Part shown: positions 7,341 through 16,164 of the stretch, in pieces | How the letters are laid out: each line of letters opens with the position of its first letter | Numbering within the stretch: position 1 is the first letter of the stretch | From: Bacillota bacterium | GTDB taxonomy: Bacteria > Bacillota > Dethiobacteria > DTU022 | Direction: 5' to 3' | Length of the DNA: 44,620 bases | Assembly: GCA_018400435.1 (NCBI GenBank) | Contig: JAGYMW010000007.1 | Span: 1 to 44,620 of the forward strand | Translations under genes and position numbers: made by a program | Notes under the pieces: generated by a model | Seen by the model: only the letters and a program-made list of their open reading frames with translations | Database searches by the model: none | Told to the model about the DNA's origin: nothing

Positions 7341-8771
7341 TTAAGAAGTCAAATTGAAAAATTCGGTCAACAGTTCGTCCCGCAGTTTCGCCGGCAGCAT
7401 ATCCAGGACTGTGTTCAGGGCAGCCATTTGCTCGGGAAGATCGAGGCCGGTTAGGCCGACAGCCGGAATAATGGCCATGAAGACTTCTTCCACCGGTTTG
7501 CCGGCCACTTCGATGGCAATGCAACTTAACTCTTCTTTATTAACTTTTGAGCCATGCCTGAGCAAGTTTTCGACAACTGTGCGCAGATCGGCCAAAAATT
7601 TATCGATGTGCGGAACATTGGCCTGGGTCACGCTCACATGGAGATTTGGCGGAGAGCCGCCGTAGGCAAACTGTGGGATCATTTGCCAGCCCAGCAGTCG
7701 CATTTCGTCGTCAATTTCAAAGACATTTATTTTCTCAGAAACAATGGTGAACATGCACATGTCGGGTTTGCCCAGCACTTCGATACCTTCAATTTCGGTA
7801 ATACCCTGCAAAATACTGCGCGTTGCTTCCTGGGAACGGCGCACTATATCACAGAATCCCTCTTCACCCAGGTAACGGAACATAGCCCAGGCAGCAGCAA
7901 TGGGACCGCCGGTCCGGCTGCTCTGCGCTGTCGAATTAACAACCACATACTCGGTGGTTGCTGTACAGACAAACCAGGCGTATTTACGAAGGTCCCGATT
8001 GTGGTAAAGAATGACCGAAGCGTTTTTCGGGGTGTAGCCGTATTTGTGCAGGTCTGCGGAGATGCTGGTTACTCCCGGAACCGAGAAATCGAAATCCGGA
8101 ATATTTTCCCCCATTCGCCTCATAATTGACAGGTAGATGCCACCCACACAGCCGTCGACGTGAAACAGGATCCCTTTTTCACTGGCCAGGGCAGCCATTT
8201 CGGCAACAGGGTCGATGGCACCATGGGAGAAATTGGGCGCCGACCCGACGGCAAGGATAGTGTTCGGGCCAAGCGCTTCGGCGAAGGCTGTCAAATCGGC
8301 CCTGTAATCATGCAGATCAACCGCAGTTTGTACCGCCTGCAGGCCGAAATAATGGGCAGCCTTGAGGAAGGCAGGGTGGGCGGTTACCGGCAAAACCATT
8401 TCCGGCGTCTCAATCTCCGGCCGGTTAACTCTGGCCCAGTCGCGGGCGGTTTTTACCGCCATTAGGATGCTCTCCGTCCCCCCGCTGGTTATATTGCCCA
8501 CCACCTCATCGTCCGCCCGCAGCAGCTCGGCGACCGAGGAGACTACTTCCTTTTCCATTTTGCCAATGCTCGGGTACATATTTACATAAAGAGCATTGTG
8601 GGGCAGAAACCGGATGTAGGCTTCAACAGCTAAACTGTGGGCATCCTCGCCCGGATCGTACAGGCCGGTCATTACTTTACCGGTGCGCCAGTCAACATCC
8701 TTGTCCGTGAAACCGGCCATCACTTTCAGCACTTCTTCTTTTGGAACGCCGTGGGGCAGCAAAGCACCCAT
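7341..8771 (-). CDS. PLP-dependent group II decarboxylase / sphingosine-phosphate lyase-like enzyme
   Basis: A 476-residue fold-type I PLP enzyme. Seen: TSGGTES at 95-101 (phosphate binding), the Asp of HVDGCVGG at 206 (pyridine nitrogen), and ADLHKYGY with the Schiff-base Lys243 preceded by His242. The overall pattern (NMYPSIGKMEKEV near the start) is closest to the sphingosine-1-phosphate lyase-like and MfnA-like branch rather than glutamate decarboxylase. Bacteria of this type usually lack sphingolipids, so the real substrate is unknown: an amino acid or a phosphorylated amino alcohol is possible. The ATG has AAAGGAGATG upstream. It is monocistronic, with no pathway neighbour. Confidence 0.8.
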   Translation of the reverse strand: MGALLPHGVPKEEVLKVMAGFTDKDVDWRTGKVMTGLYDPGEDAHSLAVEAYIRFLPHNALYVNMYPSIGKMEKEVVSSVAELLRADDEVVGNITSGGTESILMAVKTARDWARVNRPEIETPEMVLPVTAHPAFLKAAHYFGLQAVQTAVDLHDYRADLTAFAEALGPNTILAVGSAPNFSHGAIDPVAEMAALASEKGILFHVDGCVGGIYLSIMRRMGENIPDFDFSVPGVTSISADLHKYGYTPKNASVILYHNRDLRKYAWFVCTATTEYVVVNSTAQSSRTGGPIAAAWAMFRYLGEEGFCDIVRRSQEATRSILQGITEIEGIEVLGKPDMCMFTIVSEKINVFEIDDEMRLLGWQMIPQFAYGGSPPNLHVSVTQANVPHIDKFLADLRTVVENLLRHGSKVNKEELSCIAIEVAGKPVEEVFMAIIPAVGLTGLDLPEQMAALNTVLDMLPAKLRDELLTEFFNLTS

Positions 8772-8986
8772 TAATTCTTCATCTCCTTTAACCGGATTTA
8801 TTCTAACTGTTTAAAAGCAAGCTTTGGTTCCTGGGTGTTTGCCTGCAGGACCTGGAGCAAATAATTATGAGTCCAACAGGTGATTACCCGGACAATCCTC
8901 TCTAAATTGTAGCATATAACAGCGGCGAAAAGAATTAAATTATTTTAAAATGCATCTATATTTTTATTAATATGAATAAATTTAAA

Positions 8987-9016
8987 TTGACGTGCAAAAG
9001 CAGACTGTGGTAATAT
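8987..9016 (+). promoter_or_regulatory. promoter of the GPH symporter gene
   Basis: TTGACG (8987-8992), an 18-base spacer and TAATAT (9011-9016), 45 bases before the start codon. The divergent decarboxylase gene begins about 215 bases to the left. Confidence 0.55.
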
Positions 9017-9060
9017 CTTGGTAAGATGATGTAAATTTTAACCAATGGAGCTGTTGGCCG

Positions 9061-10416
9061 ATGGGAAAAATAAAGACTCTGTCAATTAGTACTTATCTTG
9101 GCTACGGAGTTGGTTCAGTTGGCACCGGTATTTTTTCCACAGTCCCCGGTTTGCTCTTACTCAGTTTTATGATCCGTTATTTGCAGGTTCCGCCTGCCCT
9201 GGCTGGGACGGTGATCCTCATCCCGCGTCTCTGGGACGTGATTACCGATCCTTTTGCCGGGTCCCTTTCAGATCAGACCCGTACCCGCTGGGGAGCGCGG
9301 CGCCCCTGGATGCTGGCCGGTTCTCTAACTCTGCCGATTGTTTTTGCCCTGCTTTTCAGGGTGCCCGAACACAGCGGTATGGCTGCAGCCTGGTACCTCC
9401 TGTTCATTTATATTTTAGGGACTACTTTTTATACCATATACCAGGTCCCTTACGTAGCCATGCCGGCTGAAATGTCCGAGGATTATGACGAGCGGACGAC
9501 CATTATGTCTTATCGCATTGCCTTCCTCACTGTCGGCATCCTGGTCGGCGGAGCTGCCGCTCCGGAGCTGGTCAGCGTAGCTGGCGGAGGTAGGGAAGGT
9601 TTTGCTTTCATGGGTATAGTAGTCGGGGTGTTGCTTTTCCTGACCATGATCGGGTCGGTTTTCGGTACCCGCCGGATACCGCATGTGGAACCTGTCCCTA
9701 TCACGGCCAGTTTTCGCGAGCAGATCCGGGCCGCGGCTGAAAATAAACCCTTTTTCATCCTCTTTGGAGCCTATATAATACAGGTGCTGGGCATCGGGGC
9801 GATGTTGGCCGGAGTAGATTTTTTCTCCAGTTATATTCTTAACGACCCGGGACAGACCAGTGTCCTTTTTGTATTTCTGGTCGGTCCGGCCCTGATTACC
9901 ATGCCCTTGTGGGTAAAGGTAGGCCATCGTGTGGGCAAATTGAAAGGCTACATGATCTGTACTGTTCTCTTTGCCCTGGGTGGTTTTGCCCTGGCCCTGG
10001 CCAACCCGGACCGCCTCTGGCTGGTTTACCTGATCGTCTTTATCATGGGTGCCGGTTATGCCGGGACCCAGCTCTTTCCCTTTTCCATGCTGCCCGATAC
10101 GATCAGTGCCGACACCCTGCGGACCGGCCTGCGGCGGGCCGGGGCTTATACCGGAGTATGGACAGCCGCTGATAAAGCGGGATTTGCTGTCGGCCCGGCT
10201 ATATTTGCTTCCATCCTGGCGGTGACCGGGTTTATGGAAACCGAGAGCGGTCTGATTATCGAGCAGCCTGCTTTGGCCTTGACCGGGGTCCGGCTGGGCT
10301 TTGCTCTCCTGCCGGCCTTTTTAATGGCAATCAGCCTTCTCCTGCTGCGCCATTACCGGCTTGACCCGGAAACAATTGCTGCTCTCGGGCTGGATGAAAA
10401 AGAACATAGAGGATAA
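9061..10416 (+). CDS. GPH-family (MelB-like) sugar:cation symporter, MFS
   Basis: A 451-residue, very hydrophobic protein with about 12 membrane segments, belonging to the glycoside-pentoside-hexuronide:cation symporter family. The N-terminal half has LGYGVGSVGTG and the family signature PRLWDVITDPFAGSLSDQTR with the loop RTRWGARRPWM, where the Asp residues bind the coupling cation in MelB. It imports a glycoside or uronide with Na+ or H+; the substrate cannot be read from sequence. The ATG has GGAG upstream. It stands alone; the trehalose genes 3 kb away are a possible but unproved link. Confidence 0.85.
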   Translation: MGKIKTLSISTYLGYGVGSVGTGIFSTVPGLLLLSFMIRYLQVPPALAGTVILIPRLWDVITDPFAGSLSDQTRTRWGARRPWMLAGSLTLPIVFALLFRVPEHSGMAAAWYLLFIYILGTTFYTIYQVPYVAMPAEMSEDYDERTTIMSYRIAFLTVGILVGGAAAPELVSVAGGGREGFAFMGIVVGVLLFLTMIGSVFGTRRIPHVEPVPITASFREQIRAAAENKPFFILFGAYIIQVLGIGAMLAGVDFFSSYILNDPGQTSVLFVFLVGPALITMPLWVKVGHRVGKLKGYMICTVLFALGGFALALANPDRLWLVYLIVFIMGAGYAGTQLFPFSMLPDTISADTLRTGLRRAGAYTGVWTAADKAGFAVGPAIFASILAVTGFMETESGLIIEQPALALTGVRLGFALLPAFLMAISLLLLRHYRLDPETIAALGLDEKEHRG

Positions 10417-10722
10417 CTTAGTTATACGATTAACCTCACGAGTACATTTTTGAAAACTTTAGTTAAACTGCATAGCTGTGTTTGTTCGCTGAGTGTAAAC
10501 AAACAGTCAGTAAAAGGCAGGCTACCGCTGGTTAGCCTTCTTTGCGGCCGGGCAGTTTTCCACCCACTACGGGAAAGTTGAAGACATAGCCATAGCCCTG
10601 GAAGCAGTGCTGCCTGACAGCACAGTCTTCAGCGGGCGCCGGTTACCCAAGACCGCTATTGGTTACTGTCCCGACCTCTTTTTACTTGATTCCGTTAACT
10701 TGTTTCTGTTGCGGCCGTTTTT
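10417..10722. other. intergenic stretch with a possible gene remnant
   Basis: No clear gene. A small hairpin (AGGCTA/TAGCCT) lies at about 10522-10543. From about 10522 to 10722 one plus-strand frame stays open and reads like protein (for example VEDIAIALEAVLPDSTVFSG) but has no start codon with a ribosome binding site and runs antisense into the next gene. I cannot assign it to a family; it may be a decayed fragment. Confidence 0.3.
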
Positions 10723-13137
10723 TCACTGCGGATTGAGGGTAATTTTTTCTTCCAGTTGCCGCACCTCTTCGATTTTGAAAATCATCTCCTTGTATTCGCC
10801 GGCCAGCCACATCTCAGTCTGGTCGTTGTAATGCTCGCTCAGGAAATGCCCGGAGTTGCCGCCGGCGAGTACATCCATGCCCCTTTGCTCACTCATATCG
10901 ACCATATAGCGCCAGGGGGCGGAGTGAGTTACACCGTAGGGATCGGGCATCTGGTAACTCATACTGGCCGGAGTGTTAAAGCTCCCACCAACTGGATAAG
11001 GACCCCGGTTGTAGAAATTTTTCAGCAAAGCAACAGAGCCCAGATTGTGTTCGAGAGTGATAGTATGGAGCTCGCCCCAGCGCCACTGAGACGGCTCACT
11101 GCCCATGAGATCCTGCAGGTTTTCTACTGTTGACTTGAAAGCAGAGACGATAATATCATTGCGTTCTTCTTTTTCGGCAGTGAAAACGTTATTGAACCAG
11201 CCTGATTTTCCATTTAAGAGCATGCGGTCGAAAGCGTTGGTACCAGCCCGGTTGGAGAGAAAGCGCTCGTAAAGATCGGAGCACATTTCGTCGGCGAAGG
11301 TATGTTCAATCATCTGCAGGTAAAGCATGTTGTAAATAGCCGGGCCTGCTTCACCGGCTTCTTCTACCGGTGTTCCAAGCCATTGTTCGAATATTGTCAG
11401 GGCGTCCCGTTGCAGCTCGTTAAGTTCGGCTTCCTGCAAAGCGGTACGCAATACCGGATTCAGGGTCTCAGCCTGGGTGTTGAAAAAGCTGGTCTGAGCC
11501 CGGATGATATCAACAAAATCAAGTTTGTTCCTTCCCTCCAGCTCACGCCATATGCCCATGGCTCGATAAGGCGGAGCCCATGAATAAGTTATAAAGTAGG
11601 GATAGTCATCATCCACTACGCGGTGGTTGGCGGTAACGATTATCCCTTCCGGTGGGTTGTAAAGAGTGGGCAGTTCATCCCAGGGAATGTAGCCGAGCCA
11701 TTCGTACTGGTCACTGGTGCCGTCTGCCGGTAAAAGGCCGTCACCGCTCCTGCGGATGGGGATCAGCCCATTGGCCCGATAACCGATGTTCCCCTTGCGA
11801 TCTGCATAAACGAAGTTCTGGGCGGGGGTCATGAAGTTTTCCAGGGCGTCGGTGAACTGTTCCCAGTTGTGGGCTCTCATCAGGCCGGGGAGGGCTTCAA
11901 ATTCCCGGGTTCCCTCCAGGGCGGTCCAGCGCAGGGCCAGGGGAATTTCAAGATCGACGATGCTACTCACTACCGGCCCGAAACGGGTAATCATTACTTC
12001 CACCTGCCGGGGTTCCTCTTCACCTTTAACCGGCAAATATTCGATTATTAGATCGGCATCTATCCATTCTTCCATGTACAAATACTGTGTAGGATCATTG
12101 GTATTAAACTCAAGAATATAAAGGTCCTGGACGTCAGGCCCGGTATTAGTTACGCCCCAGGCGATATGCTCATTGAACCCGACGATAATGCCCGGAATGC
12201 CGGGGAACATTACTCCTGTGACATTGAAGTACTCTTCCAGGATCAAGTGAGAGGCATGCCAGATGGAGGGTAGGCCCATGCCGAGGTGCATATCATTGGC
12301 CAGGATGGCGCCCCTTCCAGGGGCCAGCTCTCCGCTGATTACCCAGTTGTTTGAACCAAGACCGGGGACGTAACTTGTTTCACCCTTTAAGTCGGCCAAC
12401 TGCATCAAGGCGATCAGCGGCTCGAGGATGTCAGGATTGGGGGCTTCTCTGCCTTTTGGAAAGATATCTTTATAAATAGCAGGAGCAATAATCGGTCCCT
12501 CAGCAGGATAATCAGGAAAGATTTCCTGAGCCAGATCCAGGCCGACCTGCTCGATCAAGGCCATATGAAAAAGCTCGCTATCCATGTTGCTTCCCAGGTA
12601 CCAGGACATGTAAACAGCAATTGACAGGCTGTCTTGTGGTGTCCACGGGGCGGGGCTGTAGCCGAGAAGGGCAAATTCTGGCGAGAGGTGGTTGCGATTG
12701 TCCTCAATGTAGGCGTTTACCCCGGCGGAATAGGCTTCCAGCAGAGCCAATGATTCCTGTTCCAGCAACTCGTAATTCTTTTCCGCTGCGCGTTTAAAGC
12801 CGACGGTCAGGGTAAATAAATCAGTTTCCACATAATCTTCCCCGAGTATTTCCGAAAGCCTGCCGCTTACTCCCCGTCTGCTCATGTCCATCTGCCATAA
12901 CCGATCCTGGGCCTGGACATAACCCTGGGCGAAAAAAAGATCTTCCATGGTGGAAGCAATAATATGAGGGACTCCGTACTGGTCGCGGTATATTTCCACC
13001 GATGTTTCAATATCTGCGGTTATGTTGCCCCTTGTTTCAGGCAAACCTCTCCGGGCCGCTCTGTAGATCAAACCTGCGGTTACCACCAGGAGAACGAAGA
13101 CAAAAACTAAAAGAACCCACAACCATCGTTTTCGCAT
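10723..13137 (-). CDS. penicillin-acylase-family protein (peptidase S45, Ntn hydrolase), membrane-anchored
   Basis: An 804-residue precursor. Residues 6-24 form a hydrophobic signal or anchor, so the enzyme acts outside the membrane. The alpha domain (about 40-260) carries YRDQYGVPHI and FAQGYVQAQDRLWQMD, both typical of S45. Self-cleavage is expected before Ser262 in GLGSNNWVISG, making Ser262 the N-terminal nucleophile of the beta chain; Asn-Asn-Trp follow as in the family. Members cleave acyl amides: penicillins, N-acyl-homoserine lactones and other acylated amines. The natural substrate is unknown. The ATG has GGAGG seven bases upstream. The length is normal and no frame damage is seen. 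It is monocistronic. Confidence 0.9.
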   Translation of the reverse strand: MRKRWLWVLLVFVFVLLVVTAGLIYRAARRGLPETRGNITADIETSVEIYRDQYGVPHIIASTMEDLFFAQGYVQAQDRLWQMDMSRRGVSGRLSEILGEDYVETDLFTLTVGFKRAAEKNYELLEQESLALLEAYSAGVNAYIEDNRNHLSPEFALLGYSPAPWTPQDSLSIAVYMSWYLGSNMDSELFHMALIEQVGLDLAQEIFPDYPAEGPIIAPAIYKDIFPKGREAPNPDILEPLIALMQLADLKGETSYVPGLGSNNWVISGELAPGRGAILANDMHLGMGLPSIWHASHLILEEYFNVTGVMFPGIPGIIVGFNEHIAWGVTNTGPDVQDLYILEFNTNDPTQYLYMEEWIDADLIIEYLPVKGEEEPRQVEVMITRFGPVVSSIVDLEIPLALRWTALEGTREFEALPGLMRAHNWEQFTDALENFMTPAQNFVYADRKGNIGYRANGLIPIRRSGDGLLPADGTSDQYEWLGYIPWDELPTLYNPPEGIIVTANHRVVDDDYPYFITYSWAPPYRAMGIWRELEGRNKLDFVDIIRAQTSFFNTQAETLNPVLRTALQEAELNELQRDALTIFEQWLGTPVEEAGEAGPAIYNMLYLQMIEHTFADEMCSDLYERFLSNRAGTNAFDRMLLNGKSGWFNNVFTAEKEERNDIIVSAFKSTVENLQDLMGSEPSQWRWGELHTITLEHNLGSVALLKNFYNRGPYPVGGSFNTPASMSYQMPDPYGVTHSAPWRYMVDMSEQRGMDVLAGGNSGHFLSEHYNDQTEMWLAGEYKEMIFKIEEVRQLEEKITLNPQ

Positions 13138-13319
13138 CGTCTAATCCTCCTATCGCTTAATTTTTCATTATAGTCATATGATTTCGATAATTATATTCAG
13201 ATTCCTTTTAAGGCAGTTTACATTGCAGTTTAGTTTGCCAAAGTGGTGAAGGGAAATCCTGTCGACATACGATGGGCTAACAATAACGCCGTTCAAACAC
13301 AGGGTAACCGGAAAAGGAC

Positions 13320-13348
13320 TTGCAATCTAAGCGCGAAACGTTTATATT
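13320..13348 (+). promoter_or_regulatory. promoter of tRNA-Gly
   Basis: TTGCAA (13320-13325), a 17-base spacer and TATATT (13343-13348); the tRNA begins 36 bases further on. Confidence 0.45.
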
Positions 13349-13384
13349 TAGGTAGAGAAAAAAATAAAGCTGACTTATTTGCAC

Positions 13385-13458
13385 GCGGGTGTAGCTCAAT
13401 GGTAGAGCCCTAGCCTTCCAAGCTAGATACGTGGGTTCGATTCCCATCACCCGCTCCA
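13385..13458 (+). tRNA. tRNA-Gly (anticodon TCC)
   Basis: A cloverleaf can be drawn: acceptor GCGGGTG pairs with CACCCGC; the D arm contains GTAGCTCAATGGTAGAGC; the anticodon stem CTAGC/GCTAG frames the loop CTTCCAA with anticodon TCC; the T arm contains GTGGGTTCGATTCCCAT. The discriminator base is T and CCA is encoded. It reads glycine GGA/GGG codons. A strong terminator follows at once, so the gene is transcribed alone. Confidence 0.97.
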
Positions 13459-13468
13459 ACGGGCAACG

Positions 13469-13493
13469 CCGCGCTGATAGGCGCGGTTTTTTT
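13469..13493 (+). terminator. rho-independent terminator of tRNA-Gly
   Basis: CCGCGC (13469-13474) pairs with GCGCGG (13481-13486) around a six-base loop and is followed by seven T residues. Confidence 0.9.
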
Positions 13494-13606
13494 ATGAATC
13501 ACTTAGATTGCGGCCAAAAGAAATAATTATGATGCGAAAAATCGTTATATACAAAAATAATTGCCACAGAGCGAAAATATTTAATGAAAATCGTCATTTT
13601 CAGGCC

Positions 13607-13635
13607 TTGAATAAAAAATAATGATCCTGCATAAT
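13607..13635 (+). promoter_or_regulatory. promoter of hsp20
   Basis: TTGAAT (13607-13612), a 17-base spacer and CATAAT (13630-13635). The predicted start of transcription falls inside the CIRCE element, which is the usual geometry for HrcA repression. Confidence 0.6.
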
Positions 13636-13639
13636 GTTA

Positions 13640-13666
13640 TTAGCACTCGAAATAAGAGAGTGCTAA
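13640..13666 (+). promoter_or_regulatory. CIRCE operator (HrcA binding site)
   Basis: A perfect match to the consensus: TTAGCACTC, nine bases, GAGTGCTAA. HrcA, the repressor of groESL and dnaK operons, binds this element and leaves it after heat shock. It lies just downstream of the -10 and 30 bases before the hsp20 start codon. Confidence 0.97.
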
Positions 13667-13695
13667 TATTAGCCTAAAATATGGGAGGGATAACC

Positions 13696-14133
13696 GTGAG
13701 AGACTTAATCAGGAGAACCAATGGTGGTGAAGTTGATAGGATCCGTTCGGGAATCGACCAGGTTTTTGCTGATGCCTTTTTCCGCAACTGGCCTTTGAGC
13801 GGACAGGGTGCCTTTCCGCCGGTAGATCTTTATAACACCGAAGGGTCGCTGGTTGCACTGGTTAGCTTGCCCGGGGCCGATATCAACGATGTTGAGGTAA
13901 CTGCCAACAACGATACCCTGTCCATTCAGGGCGAAATCAAAGCGGAAACAGGAGAAGGAGAGTTGCTCTGGCAGGAACGCACCGGAGGTAAGTTCTACCG
14001 CAGTTTCAAACTGCCGCTGCCGATTAAAACGGATCAGGTTGATGCCAGCTTCAAAGCCGGAGTACTTCGGATAGAAATGCCCAAGGTTGATGAACTGAAG
14101 AGCAGAGCGATCAAGATAAAAGAAACGAAATAA
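13696..14133 (+). CDS. Hsp20 / alpha-crystallin-family small heat shock protein
   Basis: About 145 residues. The alpha-crystallin domain spans about residues 40-130, from FPPVDLYNTEGSLVALVSLPG through a beta-sandwich to the AGVLRIEMPK segment, the conserved A-x-x-x-G-V-L motif; the C-terminal SRAIKIKETK resembles the I-x-I tail that docks oligomers. It is an ATP-independent holdase for unfolding proteins in the cytoplasm. The frame opens at an ATG at 13681 without a ribosome binding site; the GTG at 13696 has GGGAGG seven bases upstream and is preferred. It is monocistronic, controlled by CIRCE, and ended by a strong hairpin. Confidence 0.93.
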   Translation: MRDLIRRTNGGEVDRIRSGIDQVFADAFFRNWPLSGQGAFPPVDLYNTEGSLVALVSLPGADINDVEVTANNDTLSIQGEIKAETGEGELLWQERTGGKFYRSFKLPLPIKTDQVDASFKAGVLRIEMPKVDELKSRAIKIKETK

Positions 14134-14154
14134 AGGGAGAAATGCTGCTACATC

Positions 14155-14190
14155 AATAGCCGGGAAAATAATTTTCCCGGCTATTTTACG
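14155..14190 (+). terminator. rho-independent terminator of hsp20
   Basis: A perfect 15-bp stem (14155-14169 with 14171-14185), containing AGCCGGG, followed by a short T-run. Its symmetry would also allow it to work in the other direction. Confidence 0.75.
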
Positions 14191-14439
14191 TACCGATTGT
14201 TCAAGAATCCCTTTTGCGTTAAGATAGTAAATGAGGTTGATCAATTGATCTCAAAGGGCATATTAATTAAGAAGGGTGTTATAAAAAATTCTATTGGGCA
14301 GATGAGACTGCTGCATACCTTTCCCCAATGTTATACAGGTTTCTATGAGTGTCCGGGCAGGATTTTTTAAGCGGGTAGTTCAGGATAAGGTTGTTTTTCA
14401 AGGATTTACAGATCTCAATCAGGAAAAGAGGAGCTGAAG
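14191..14439. other. non-coding stretch before the ACT-UPF0210 operon
   Basis: Together with the hsp20 terminator this gap exceeds 300 bases. I see no gene, no clear riboswitch and no consensus promoter. A short inverted repeat (TTGATCAATTGATCAA-like) at about 14236-14251 is the only structure noticed. Confidence 0.4.
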
Positions 14440-14739
14440 ATGAACAAGCTAAAAGATTCTCCCGGCGGTAGCCGGATTGTAATTACGGTGATTGGGCCCG
14501 ACAGGGTTGGTATTATTGCTGCGGTTTCAGCCATCCTGGCTGAAAAGGGAGTCAACATTCTTGATATCAGCCAGACCATCATGCAGGAATTTTTCGTCAT
14601 GGTCCTGATGGCGGATATGAAGGAGGCAACAATTGACCTGGTCAATCTTAAAGATCTCCTGGCCCGCAAGGGTGAAGAACTAAGAGTACAGATTGATGCC
14701 CAGCATGAAGATGTTTTCAACTTCATGCACCGCATATAG
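14440..14739 (+). CDS. ACT-domain protein (UPF0237)
   Basis: A 99-residue single ACT domain. [23 protein letters not shown]-type sequence at about residues 13-35 is the first strand plus the GPDRVGI ligand loop; the [13 protein letters not shown] strand pair follows. ACT domains bind small ligands, usually amino acids, and control partner enzymes. The gene is 11 bases upstream of a UPF0210 gene, a pair kept together across many Firmicutes, which suggests the two proteins form a ligand-controlled unit. The ATG has AGGAG upstream. Confidence 0.9.
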   Translation: MNKLKDSPGGSRIVITVIGPDRVGIIAAVSAILAEKGVNILDISQTIMQEFFVMVLMADMKEATIDLVNLKDLLARKGEELRVQIDAQHEDVFNFMHRI

Positions 14740-14750
14740 GAGGGAGAAAA

Positions 14751-16112
14751 GTGCTAACGATTGAAGAAATTCTTGAGACGATCAAAATGGTCCAGGAAGA
14801 AAACCTAGATATCCGCACTATAACCATGGGCATCAGCCTGCGGGACTGCAGTGATTCAAATTATAAAGCAGCCTGCCGAAAAATTTATGATAAAATAACG
14901 CGCCTGGCCGGCCCTTTGGTCAAGACAGGTGAAGAAATTGCCCGGGAATATGGCCTGCCCATAGTTAACAAACGTATTTCGGTTACACCCGTTGCCCTGG
15001 TGGCCGAAGCAAGTTCCATTGACGATTATATCGAGTTTGCACGCACCCTTGACCGGGCTGCCGAAACGGTGGGCGTAAACTTTATCGGTGGTTTTTCCGC
15101 TTTAGTCCACAAGGGTTTTACCGGCGGGGATATTAAACTGATCGAATCAATTCCCGGCGCCCTTAGTGCTACCGAAAGAGTTTGCTCCTCTGTTAACGTG
15201 GCCACATCACGGGTGGGCATTAATATGGATGCCATAAATATGTGCAGCCGGATCATCAAGGAGACGGCAAAGCTGACGGAGAAATACGATAGTATCGGCT
15301 GTGCCAAGTTGGTTGTTTTTGCCAATGCGCCTGAAGACAACCCTTTCATGGCCGGAGCTTTTCACGGCATTGGTGAGCCCGACTGTGTAATCAATACCGG
15401 AGTGAGCGGCCCGGGAGTGGTGAGGAGCGCTGTCAGGAAACTGGGCGATGGTGCAGATCTTGGGGCACTTTCGGAGACAATCAAAAAGACTGCTTTTAAA
15501 ATAACACGCATGGGCGAGCTGGTGGGAAGAACGGCGGCGGAGAGGCTCGGCGTGCCTTTCGGCATTGTCGATGTTTCGCTGGCGCCGACCCCTGCTGTCG
15601 GTGACAGTGTGGCTGAGATTCTGGAAGAAATGGGTTTAGAACACTGCGGTGCCCCAGGTTCAACTGCTGCCCTTGCTTTGCTCAATGATGCGGTAAAAAA
15701 AGGAGGAGCGATGGCTTCTTCTTACGTTGGCGGACTGTCGGGAGCCTTTATCCCGGTCAGCGAAGATGCGAAAATGATCGATGCCGTCGATGCCGGTGCC
15801 CTATGCCTGGAGAAGCTGGAAGCAATGACTGCTGTTTGCTCCGTAGGCCTTGATATGATCGCTATTCCGGGTGATACCCCGGAAGAAACGATAGCAGCCA
15901 TTATTGCCGATGAAGCGGCGATTGGCGTTTTTAACCACAAGACCACAGCCGTGCGGATCATTCCGGCGGCAAACAAAAAAGTGGGTGACCGGGTTGAATT
16001 CGGCGGCCTCCTGGGACATGCGCCGGTGATGGCGGTAAACAAATTTTCTGCGGAGAAATTTTCCCGCCGCGGCGGTCGTATACCCGCCCCCATTCACAGC
16101 CTCCGCAACTAA
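14751..16112 (+). CDS. UPF0210 (DUF711, PFL-like) family protein
   Basis: A 453-residue protein of the UPF0210/DUF711 family, related in fold to pyruvate formate-lyase-like barrels but of unknown reaction. Typical segments are seen: an N-terminal [22 protein letters not shown] helix region, SLRDCSDSN near residue 28, [13 protein letters not shown] near 110, and glycine-rich [21 protein letters not shown] near 305. The start is a GTG with GGAGGG seven bases upstream. It follows the ACT-domain gene so closely that translation is probably coupled. No glycyl-radical motif (RVxGY) is present, so it is not an active formate-lyase. Confidence 0.9.
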   Translation: MLTIEEILETIKMVQEENLDIRTITMGISLRDCSDSNYKAACRKIYDKITRLAGPLVKTGEEIAREYGLPIVNKRISVTPVALVAEASSIDDYIEFARTLDRAAETVGVNFIGGFSALVHKGFTGGDIKLIESIPGALSATERVCSSVNVATSRVGINMDAINMCSRIIKETAKLTEKYDSIGCAKLVVFANAPEDNPFMAGAFHGIGEPDCVINTGVSGPGVVRSAVRKLGDGADLGALSETIKKTAFKITRMGELVGRTAAERLGVPFGIVDVSLAPTPAVGDSVAEILEEMGLEHCGAPGSTAALALLNDAVKKGGAMASSYVGGLSGAFIPVSEDAKMIDAVDAGALCLEKLEAMTAVCSVGLDMIAIPGDTPEETIAAIIADEAAIGVFNHKTTAVRIIPAANKKVGDRVEFGGLLGHAPVMAVNKFSAEKFSRRGGRIPAPIHSLRN

Positions 16113-16164
16113 AATATGCCAGGAGGACGGAGGAATTGACACATGTTTTCCTGACAGAATCGGA

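Noticed and set aside
13277-13459. Minus-strand 60-codon frame starting MERVMGIEPTYLAWKARALP
   Set aside because: This is the antisense translation of the tRNA-Gly gene, a well-known false protein that appears in many databases.
13705-14244. Minus-strand frame of 179 codons
   Set aside because: Shadow of hsp20 and its terminator; no start signal.
14751-16112. Active pyruvate formate-lyase
   Set aside because: Although the family is sometimes labelled PFL-like, the glycyl-radical motif and the Cys-Cys active site are absent; it is UPF0210.
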